From: an uncultured Oscillospiraceae bacterium
GTDB taxonomy: Bacteria; Bacillota; Clostridia; Oscillospirales; Ruminococcaceae
Length of the DNA stretch: 15,982 nucleotides
Direction: 5' to 3'
Assembly (NCBI GenBank): GCA_910578755.1
Contig: CAJTSZ010000029.1
Location: 1 to 15,982 of the forward strand
The notes beneath the pieces were generated by a model. That model did no database searches and had not been told where the DNA came from. It saw only the letters and a list, made by a program, of their open reading frames with translations. This document shows positions 1 through 5,499 of this stretch, one piece after another (position 1 is the first letter of the stretch; every line of letters starts with the position of its first letter). A program made the position numbers and the translations under genes.

Positions 1-386
1 ACCCTATCAGCTACAACCGCATGGTAAACAGCGGTTTCATCCAGGAGGGACAGCACCTGTTTGAAGGCATTGCCCCAACCATCAGCGGCAACAGCTACGG
101 TTCCTATGATGTAGGCGATGTAGAATACATTGTGCCAGGCATTATGTTTTTCACCACCTGCAAGTCAGTAGCTGCTCAAAACCACCATTGGCAAACCACT
201 GCCTGCGTTGGTTCCTCCATTGGTGAAAAAGGTATGACCAACGCTGCTAAGGTAATGGCCTTGTTTGGCCTGAAGGTTTTGCAGGATCCTTCCATTTACC
301 AGGCCGCCAAAGCCGAATTTGATAAAACCATGAACGGCCGCACCTACCAGTGCCCCATTCCCGCAGATGTTAAAATACCAGAATAA
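1..386 (+). CDS. M20-family amidohydrolase, AbgB-like (C-terminal part only)
   Basis: The reading frame is open from the left edge (first full codon at 3) to TAA at 384-386, so only about the last 127 residues are present and the true start lies outside the window. The fragment resembles the end of M20 amidohydrolases of the aminobenzoyl-glutamate utilisation B (AbgB) type. It has a histidine-containing HHWQ segment, a GSSIGEKGM stretch, then AAKVMAL, a DPSIYQAAKAEF helix and the ending CPIPADVKIPE. Family members hydrolyse amide bonds of N-acyl or aminoacyl conjugates in the cytoplasm with a di-metal centre. The metal ligands, apart from any C-terminal histidine, are not in the window, so activity and substrate cannot be judged. 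An internal Met at 21 is not the start, because homology-like sequence continues upstream of it. Confidence 0.75.
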   Translation, partial: PISYNRMVNSGFIQEGQHLFEGIAPTISGNSYGSYDVGDVEYIVPGIMFFTTCKSVAAQNHHWQTTACVGSSIGEKGMTNAAKVMALFGLKVLQDPSIYQAAKAEFDKTMNGRTYQCPIPADVKIPE

Positions 387-433
387 GCTCTGGGAGGGCG
401 AACCGCCCAAACCTGTTTATATGTGGAACAAAA

Positions 434-467
434 CAAAAACCCCCAATACAGGGGGTTTTGTTATGTT
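434..467. terminator. Bidirectional intrinsic terminator between convergent genes
   Basis: Arms AAAACCCCC (436-444) and GGGGGTTTT (451-459) form a 9-bp stem with a 6-nt loop. On the plus strand it runs into TTTTGTTATG. Read from the minus strand it runs into TTTTTGTTTTG. It lies between the plus-strand amidohydrolase (ends 386) and the minus-strand gene ending at 494, so it can serve both. Confidence 0.85.
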
Positions 468-493
468 ATGTTAGATTTGTACTGGCACCTATA

Positions 494-916
494 CTAAAAA
501 ATATAGGAATCCAGCAGGGCAGGGATAATTAAGCAAGCGCCGGCCAGTAAGCTGGAACCAATTTTACACACGGTTTGCTCGTCTTCCTGCAATTCGTCAA
601 AAGAAATAATTTTTTCATCCACAAAGTCCACTATATCCTGCTTAAAATGCTTTTTTTTCTTTTTCTTTCTAAATTTAAAATCCACAAAGGGGGATTCCAG
701 CCCATCCAGCTTTAAATAGTTGATCCAGGCCGCCGCCAGCAAAATAATGCCAACGGCCAGGAAAGAAAACTCCGCGGCGGAGTACTGGCTTTGGTTCACA
801 TTCACAAAGCGGTCTAACAGCAGCGCCGCTGCCAGCCCCACGCTAAAGCGGGTTACCGCCTGGTATATGATTGGCCGCAGCATATACGGCTTATAAACTT
901 TCCATATTTTTTTCAT
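494..916 (-). CDS. Small membrane protein of unknown function (140 aa)
   Basis: I do not recognise this family. The predicted 140-residue protein has three hydrophobic stretches likely to cross the membrane (about residues 16-37, 50-68 and 118-136). Between the second and third is a charged cytoplasmic-looking loop holding six consecutive lysines (84-89) followed by an acidic segment (about 94-113). The ATG at 916 is chosen over a TTG at 946 because AAGGGG lies 11 nt upstream and because the predicted transcript starts near 957, leaving almost no leader for the TTG. The TAG stop is at 494-496. It is monocistronic, has its own promoter, and converges on the amidohydrolase. The lysine run is encoded by an A8 tract (651-658 on the plus strand) that could be slippery. 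The promoter, SD and terminator make it likely to be real; the function is unknown. Confidence 0.7.
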   Translation of the reverse strand: MKKIWKVYKPYMLRPIIYQAVTRFSVGLAAALLLDRFVNVNQSQYSAAEFSFLAVGIILLAAAWINYLKLDGLESPFVDFKFRKKKKKKHFKQDIVDFVDEKIISFDELQEDEQTVCKIGSSLLAGACLIIPALLDSYIF

Positions 917-963
917 TGTTCCGTAATCCCCTTCTTTTCTCTGCAACGTACAATACGTCTGTT

Positions 964-992
964 AGCATACCCTATATGGGCAATTTTGTCAA
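964..992 (-). promoter_or_regulatory. Sigma-A promoter of the small membrane protein gene
   Basis: The -35 box TTGACA (plus 987-992) is a perfect match. After a 17-nt spacer comes TATGCT (964-969) as the -10. The start point would be near 957, giving a leader of about 40 nt before the ATG at 916. Confidence 0.7.
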
Positions 993-1057
993 ACAAAAGG
1001 AACACACTCCTGCACAAGGGTTGGGCTGTTGGGGCTTACCCAGCCCCAAACCCTGGG

Positions 1058-1087
1058 CCCTATTCTTTTGACGTCAAAAGAATAGGG
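1058..1087. repeat. 30-bp perfect palindrome
   Basis: The arm CCCTATTCTTTTGAC (1058-1072) is followed with no spacer by its exact reverse complement (1073-1087). The centre is GACGTC. There is no T-tract outside the arms, so it is not an ordinary terminator. Confidence 0.9.
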
Positions 1088-1164
1088 GAAGAAAAACGCC
1101 GGGGCTGCACCCCTGGACCCCAAATTTGACTGTGGCTCTCAATCAGCGGCGGCAACCGGTGTTT

Positions 1165-1230
1165 GGGGAGTGTTCAATTATAAAATGGCCACAGGCAAGC
1201 AGTATGGCCATGTTACAAGGAACACTCCCC
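1165..1230. repeat. Nested inverted repeat (11-bp outer, 7-bp inner arms)
   Basis: The outer arms are GGGGAGTGTTC (1165-1175) and GAACACTCCCC (1220-1230). Inside them ATGGCCA (1185-1191) pairs with TGGCCAT (1205-1211) around a 13-nt loop. The right outer arm is also part of the direct repeat 1217-1248. Confidence 0.8.
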
Positions 1231-1243
1231 TGCACAACGGTTG

Positions 1244-1267
1244 GTCTGCCCAAAGGAGGGGGCAGAC
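1244..1267. repeat. Stem-loop, 8-bp arms
   Basis: GTCTGCCC (1244-1251) pairs with GGGCAGAC (1260-1267) around an 8-nt purine-rich loop (AAAGGAGG). Confidence 0.75.
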
Positions 1268-1280
1268 TACCCGCTTAGCA

Positions 1281-1298
1281 GCCCTGCCTACGCAGGGC
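1281..1298. repeat. Stem-loop, 7-bp arms
   Basis: GCCCTGC (1281-1287) pairs with GCAGGGC (1292-1298) around the 4-nt loop CTAC. Confidence 0.7.
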
Positions 1299-1351
1299 AT
1301 TACTGAATTTGCGGGCTCTATCGGTTAGAGGCCACAGTCCAAAAGTCAGCA

Positions 1352-1390
1352 CAGCGGGAAGCAAGCCCCACGCTGTGGGGTTACCCGCTG
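1352..1390. repeat. Two-tier stem-loop
   Basis: The outer arms CAGCGGG (1352-1358) and CCCGCTG (1384-1390) enclose inner arms CCCCAC (1366-1371) and GTGGGG (1375-1380), which have a 3-nt loop. Confidence 0.75.
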
Positions 1391-1409
1391 AATTGCTGTT
1401 TCTTTTCCA

Positions 1410-1435
1410 TATTTCTTTCTTCGCAGAAAGAAATA
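1410..1435. repeat. Stem-loop, 11-bp arms with TCGC loop
   Basis: TATTTCTTTCT (1410-1420) pairs perfectly with AGAAAGAAATA (1425-1435) around TCGC. All purines fall on one side of the stem apart from the terminal pair. Confidence 0.8.
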
Positions 1436-1441
1436 GAGGCA

Positions 1442-1464
1442 CAAGTTGGGCTATGCCCAACTTG
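1442..1464. repeat. Stem-loop, 10-bp arms
   Basis: CAAGTTGGGC (1442-1451) pairs with GCCCAACTTG (1455-1464) around the loop TAT. It lies directly beside the palindrome 1467-1494. Confidence 0.85.
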
Positions 1465-1466
1465 CT

Positions 1467-1494
1467 AACTTACAGCGGTATACCGCTGTAAGTT
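1467..1494. repeat. 28-bp perfect palindrome
   Basis: AACTTACAGCGGTA (1467-1480) is followed directly by its reverse complement (1481-1494). The centre is GTATAC. Read in one frame it encodes TYSGIPL on either strand, which is why short spurious frames on both strands end with the same peptide. Confidence 0.9.
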
Positions 1495-1547
1495 TTGGGG
1501 CTGCGGAGGCCCAGTAGCACAGGCTTGGAGGTGAAAGAATAGGCTGG

Positions 1548-1579
1548 CAAAGGAAAAGCCGGCTCCCAGGAGCCGGCTT
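1548..1579 (-). terminator. Intrinsic terminator of the opp operon
   Basis: AAGCCGGCTCC (1556-1566) and GGAGCCGGCTT (1569-1579) form an 11-bp GC-rich stem. On the minus strand it is followed by a T-rich tail TTCCTTTG that continues the TT of the stem. It sits 12 nt downstream of the oppF stop codon. The T-tract is interrupted, but the stem is very strong. Confidence 0.8.
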
Positions 1580-1591
1580 CCCAATATGCCT

Positions 1592-2521
1592 TTATATTTC
1601 TTTTCTGTATTCCACCAATTCTTTTTGGTTGCCGTAAACAAAGTGGCCTGGCAATATTTCTTCCCAAACTGGTTTGTCAACAGAATAATCGTGGACAGAA
1701 GGGTCGTAAACAAGAAGTTTTTTCTTCTTTTCCACTTCTGGGTCCGGCATTGGAACCGCAGAAAGCAGAGCCTTTGTATAAGGGTGCAGCGGGTGGAGGA
1801 ACAACTCCTCGGCCTCTGCCAGCTCTACAATCCTGCCCTTATGAATAACCGCAATTCTATCGGAAATAAAGCGAACAACGGATAAGTCATGGGCAATAAA
1901 CAGGTAGGTTAAATTCTTTTCCCTTTTCAGGTGGTTCAGCAGGTTCAGCACCTGGGCGCGGATGGAAACGTCCAAAGCGGAGATTGGCTCATCTGCTACA
2001 ATGAACTCCGGTTCCATTACCAGGGCCCGGGCAATACCGATACGCTGCCGCTGCCCGCCGGAAAATTCGTGGGGGAAACGGGAAGCAAATTCCGGCAGCA
2101 GGCCCACTTCCCGCAAAGCCTTTTGAACCTTTGCTTCCCTGTCTGCCTCGTCCTGATACAGGTGGTGGTTAATTAAGCCTTCGGAAATAATGTAGTCCAC
2201 CTTGGCGCGTTCATTTAAGGAAGCCATTGGATCCTGGAAAATCATTTGGCATTTACGAATAACCTCTTTGTCCAGCTCCTTGGAAATTTTACCGTTAATT
2301 TTTTTACCGCTAAGGTAAATATCCCCTGCGGAGGTTGGGTTAATTCTTAAAATAGCGCGGCCAATGGTTGTTTTACCGGAACCGGATTCCCCTACCAGGG
2401 AAAAGGTTTCGCCTTTGTAAATGTCAAAATTTACATGGTCTACGGCAACAAACTTTTTACGGCCGGTGCCAAAGCTGATTTGTAAATCTTTTACTTCAAT
2501 TAGTTTTTCTCTTACTGCCAT
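1592..2521 (-). CDS. oppF: Oligopeptide ABC transporter ATP-binding protein OppF
   Basis: This is the second ATPase subunit of a peptide importer (309 aa). It hydrolyses ATP with OppD on the cytoplasmic face to drive uptake through OppBC. Visible motifs are Walker A GESGSGKT (44-51), Q-loop Q96 in IFQDPMASLN, the signature FSGGQRQR (153-160), Walker B FIVADE (173-178), the SALD D-loop (181-184) and the H-loop H211. The C-terminal oligopeptide-transporter segment HPLHPYTKALLSAVP begins near 243. The length matches the family. The ATG at 2521 lies 4 nt after the oppD stop, and its SD (AAGGGGG) overlaps the end of oppD, so translation is probably coupled. It is the last gene of the operon, followed by a terminator. 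The tail (VHDYSVDKP...PGHFVYGN) is of the type seen in Gram-positive OppF/AmiF proteins. All catalytic residues are present. Confidence 0.95.
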   Translation of the reverse strand: MAVREKLIEVKDLQISFGTGRKKFVAVDHVNFDIYKGETFSLVGESGSGKTTIGRAILRINPTSAGDIYLSGKKINGKISKELDKEVIRKCQMIFQDPMASLNERAKVDYIISEGLINHHLYQDEADREAKVQKALREVGLLPEFASRFPHEFSGGQRQRIGIARALVMEPEFIVADEPISALDVSIRAQVLNLLNHLKREKNLTYLFIAHDLSVVRFISDRIAVIHKGRIVELAEAEELFLHPLHPYTKALLSAVPMPDPEVEKKKKLLVYDPSVHDYSVDKPVWEEILPGHFVYGNQKELVEYRKEI

Positions 2522-2525
2522 GCCA

Positions 2526-3566
2526 TTACCCCCTTGCTCTCATTTTCTCACGCAGGCGGCGGATGGCCTCTGGCTGCTCGATTTTAGGAGCCCGCGGGTC
2601 CAAGTACCATGTTTTAGCCTGGTGGGTTTCAGAAATGCTGAAGAACGGCGGCTCTTTTACAAAGTCAATAGCCAGCGCCTGTTTGTTGCGGGGGGCAAAG
2701 GCATCGCCCTGGATTGTGTTAAACAGGTTGGGTGGAGTACCTTCAATGGAAGGCAGTTCCTCACCTTTTACACCCAGCTGAGGCAATGCGGAAAGCAAAG
2801 CCCAGGTATATGGATGCCATGCGTCGTAGAAAATTTCGTTAACCAGGCCAAATTCAATAATTTGGCCTGCGTACATAACCGCCACACGGTCAGCCACATT
2901 GGCAACAACGCCCAGGTCATGGGTGATGTAAATAACTGTCATGTGCAGTTCAGACTGCAGATTACGGATCAAGTCCAAAATTTGGGCCTGAATGGTAACA
3001 TCCAAGGCGGTGGTTGGTTCGTCGCAGATTAAAATCTGCGGACGGCACGCAACTGCAATAGCAATAACCACACGCTGCCGCATACCACCGGAAAACTCGT
3101 GGGGGTATTGGTTATAGCGGCGTTCCGGGTCAGGAATACCTACCTTTTTCAGCATTTCCAGGGCTTCTTTTTTGGCTTCCTCGCCTTTTAGGCCCTGGTG
3201 CAGTTCAATACTTTCCTGAATTTGCTTGCCGATTTTTTTCAGCGGGTTCAGGGAGGTCATTGGATCCTGCATAACCATTGCTATTTTTTTACCGCGGATG
3301 TCCAGCCACTCTTTTTCTGTTTTGAATTTGGAGATATCCTGCCCGTTGTATGTAATGCTGCCGCCGGTAATACTCCCGTTGGCATCCAGCATACCTACAA
3401 AGGACTTGGTAAATACGGACTTACCGGAGCCGGATTCACCAACGATTGCCAGGGTTTCCCCTTCGTACAAGTCCAAAGAGCATTTTCTAATAGCTGTTAA
3501 CTTACGGCCACGTAAGCTGAACTGGATTTCCACATCTTTAGCACTTAAAATTGGTGTTTTTGCCAT
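2526..3566 (-). CDS. oppD: Oligopeptide ABC transporter ATP-binding protein OppD
   Basis: This is the first ATPase subunit of the peptide importer (346 aa). It has Walker A GESGSGKS (43-50), Q-loop Q100 in VMQDPMTSLNP, the signature SGGMRQR (159-165), Walker B LICDE (179-183) and the H-loop H216 in ITHDLG. A C-terminal extension follows the HPYTWALLSALP segment. The start is ATG 3566, preceded by AGGAGGG at about 10 nt. An in-frame upstream ATG would overlap the end of oppC and add 23 unmatched residues, so it is rejected. The gap to oppC is 22 nt. The C-terminal region keeps the spacing of the family's GC-F-PRC...C...C cluster motif, but all four cysteine positions are other residues (GDAFAPRN, IDF, HQAKTW). 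That is the Gram-positive Opp/Ami pattern as I recall it, so no iron-sulphur cluster is expected. Confidence 0.95.
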   Translation of the reverse strand: MAKTPILSAKDVEIQFSLRGRKLTAIRKCSLDLYEGETLAIVGESGSGKSVFTKSFVGMLDANGSITGGSITYNGQDISKFKTEKEWLDIRGKKIAMVMQDPMTSLNPLKKIGKQIQESIELHQGLKGEEAKKEALEMLKKVGIPDPERRYNQYPHEFSGGMRQRVVIAIAVACRPQILICDEPTTALDVTIQAQILDLIRNLQSELHMTVIYITHDLGVVANVADRVAVMYAGQIIEFGLVNEIFYDAWHPYTWALLSALPQLGVKGEELPSIEGTPPNLFNTIQGDAFAPRNKQALAIDFVKEPPFFSISETHQAKTWYLDPRAPKIEQPEAIRRLREKMRARG

Positions 3567-3588
3567 GTGTATGCGTCCCTCCTGTTCT

Positions 3589-4539
3589 TTATACGTGATT
3601 TCGTGGGTCAGAAGCGTCAGAGAATGCGTTACCAATGAGGTAGAACGTAACCGTAATAACGGAAACGATAATTGCCGGGAAAATCAGCAGATAAGGATAA
3701 TCCAGGAAGAAGGTACGCGCATTTCTAAGCAAAATGCCCAAAGATGGTGTGTTGATGTCAAGGCCAAGACCAAGGTAAGACAGCATGGATTCCATACTAA
3801 TTGTGCCAGGAATGGACAATGCCAGCCTTAAAATTATAACACTGATTAGGTAAGGCAGGATATTCTTTACCAAAATACGGCCAATAGAGGTGCCCAAGCT
3901 GCGGGAAGCCAGGTTGTACTCGCGGTCGCGGTACATTAAAACCAGGTTTCTTACGTTGCGGGCCATTACCAACCAGCCAAAGCAAATTAAGGCTGTTGCC
4001 ATAATAGTAAAGCTTTGGCCAATGAGCAATGCTATTAAGGTCATATAAATGATAGTTGGGATATTGTGGATAATGTTGTAAATTTCCGTAATCAAGCGAT
4101 CCAACTGGCGCACATAACCCCAAATACAGCCAATAGTAATACCAACAATACATTCACCAATGGCAACAATTACCGCCAGCTTAATGGATGTTTGGGAAGC
4201 ATACCAAACCTGGCTCCAGTAGTCGCGGCCAATGTTATCGGTACCAAACCAGTATTCACCGTTGGGGGAGATAAAGGCCTTGGAGGTATCTGGAATCAGT
4301 TCATCGTACTGGTATTTACCAATAGCCAAAGCGACAAAGGAGAAAATAACCAGCGCCACAAATAAAAAACTCAGAATTACAGCGGATTTCTTCTTCAGGA
4401 AGTTTTGGAAAACGGATTTCCAGTAGGAGTAATCGGAATAACCGATCATCTCGGCAGCTTCCGGGGAATATTCCACGAACTGAAACAGCTCATCTTCATT
4501 TTCAATAGTCTGTGTTACGTTTTTTTCTTCTGTGTTCAT
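3589..4539 (-). CDS. oppC: Oligopeptide ABC transporter permease OppC
   Basis: This is the second membrane permease (316 aa), forming the translocation path with OppB. A long charged N-terminal cytoplasmic segment (1-50) precedes the first membrane helix (about 52-73). The OppC hallmark FGTDNIGRD is at 98-106. Further helices lie at about 118-142, 153-174, 178-195, 230-248 and 285-304. The cytoplasmic coupling (EAA-type) loop REYNLASRSLGTS...LP (206-229) is the contact site for the ATPase subunits. Its ATG overlaps the oppB stop by one base (TAATG), and AAAGGAGG inside the end of oppB serves as SD, so the two permeases are translationally coupled. The length is typical. Confidence 0.95.
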   Translation of the reverse strand: MNTEEKNVTQTIENEDELFQFVEYSPEAAEMIGYSDYSYWKSVFQNFLKKKSAVILSFLFVALVIFSFVALAIGKYQYDELIPDTSKAFISPNGEYWFGTDNIGRDYWSQVWYASQTSIKLAVIVAIGECIVGITIGCIWGYVRQLDRLITEIYNIIHNIPTIIYMTLIALLIGQSFTIMATALICFGWLVMARNVRNLVLMYRDREYNLASRSLGTSIGRILVKNILPYLISVIILRLALSIPGTISMESMLSYLGLGLDINTPSLGILLRNARTFFLDYPYLLIFPAIIVSVITVTFYLIGNAFSDASDPRNHV

Positions 4540-5489
4540 TATCTGGCACCTCCTTTGTCAGCCAACTTAATTCTTGGGTCAACAATCATCATCAGAATGT
4601 CGCCGAAGAATACGCCCAAAATACTTAGGCCGGAGTACAGGATTACCAAAGCCTGCACCACGCTGGTATCGTAACGGTTAATAGAGTCGGTGAGCAGGGG
4701 GCCCATCCCAGGAACAGAGAAGAAACGCTCTACCAACAAAGAACCGCTGATGGTAAGCATTAAGGACGCAGGAATGTACTGTGCAAGCGGTACAAAGGCA
4801 TTACGCAGTACATGGCGCACCATAATGCTTTTGGTGGAAAGACCTTTTACACGGGCCAGCTTAATGTAGTCCTTGTTGATTTCGTCAATCATATACCTTC
4901 TGGTCCACAGTGCATAATAAGCAATGGAACCCATGGAGAGGCAGACGATTGGCAAAATACTGGAGGGGCCTGGGTTTCTGGTGGAGTACATGGAAGGCAG
5001 CCCCAAAACCAGCGACCCAAAGATAAGTATTAGGGAGTAGGATACCAAAGGCGGCACAGCGTTTACAAAAATAGTGTAGGCTGTACCGATGTGATCCGCT
5101 ATCCTGTCCTTATGGCGCGCCTGGATAATACCGATGGTAACGCCAACAACAAGGGAAATACCTAAAGAGATAATACCAAGTTTCATAGAAATTGCGAATT
5201 TATCTGCAATCAAAGCCGTTACATTTACACCGTTTTGAATTCTTCGGGACTGACCGAAATCACCCCGGAGTAACTGCCCATAAAAACGGAATAACTGCGT
5301 TGGCATAGGGTCAAGAAGGCCGGCAGCCTGAAGCTGGTCGTGCCGCTGCTCGTCGGACAATTTCATCAACTGATCTTCAGTGAAGTAATAGTCAGTTGGC
5401 AGCAATCTCAACAGCAGAAATACGATTGTTACTACTATCAAGACTGTTACAACGGATTGTAACAGTCTTTTAACAGTATACTTAAACAT
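4539..5489 (-). CDS. oppB: Oligopeptide ABC transporter permease OppB
   Basis: This is the first membrane permease (316 aa). The N-terminal helix (about 10-29), then an extracytoplasmic stretch of about 70 residues (31-100, including LRGDFGQS) before the second helix, is the usual OppB/DppB layout. Further helices lie at about 103-123, 136-163, 178-196, 233-254 and 278-304. The EAA-type loop DYIKLARVKGLSTKSIMVRHVLRN (207-230) is well conserved and would dock with OppD/OppF. The C-terminal DPRIKL motif is present. The start at 5489 lies only 10 nt after the oppA stop. The SD there is weak (TAGG about 10 nt away) compared with AAGGAGG before oppA, so less permease than binding protein may be made. 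Confidence 0.95.
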   Translation of the reverse strand: MFKYTVKRLLQSVVTVLIVVTIVFLLLRLLPTDYYFTEDQLMKLSDEQRHDQLQAAGLLDPMPTQLFRFYGQLLRGDFGQSRRIQNGVNVTALIADKFAISMKLGIISLGISLVVGVTIGIIQARHKDRIADHIGTAYTIFVNAVPPLVSYSLILIFGSLVLGLPSMYSTRNPGPSSILPIVCLSMGSIAYYALWTRRYMIDEINKDYIKLARVKGLSTKSIMVRHVLRNAFVPLAQYIPASLMLTISGSLLVERFFSVPGMGPLLTDSINRYDTSVVQALVILYSGLSILGVFFGDILMMIVDPRIKLADKGGAR

Positions 5490-5499
5490 AAATTAGAAC

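Larger units (their letters stand above)
994..1494. repeat. Gene-free hairpin array
   Basis: No credible gene lies between 917 and 1591. The short open frames here have no SD and are built from the palindromes themselves. The stretch contains at least nine separate perfect or near-perfect stem-loops, most with arms of 7-15 bp, packed end to end, plus an imperfect direct repeat (997-1028 and 1217-1248). The main ones are listed separately. A further hairpin has arms TTGGGGC (1029-1035) and GCCCCAA (1043-1049). The motif GCTGT-GGGG-TTACCC also recurs in variant form at 1025-1043 and 1372-1390. The arrangement suggests an accumulation of dispersed intergenic repeats, but copy number elsewhere in the genome cannot be seen here. 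Confidence 0.75.

Noticed and set aside
994..1494. CRISPR array or riboswitch cluster
   Set aside because: No identical repeats with regular spacers occur. The hairpins have different sequences and I could match none to a known riboswitch.
1275..1713. Short frames on both strands between the membrane protein gene and oppF
   Set aside because: They are made from the palindromes and hairpins, have no SD, and some run antisense into oppF.
3589..3635. Upstream start for oppD overlapping the end of oppC
   Set aside because: The added residues do not match the family N-terminus. ATG 3566 gives the usual start and has AGGAGGG upstream.
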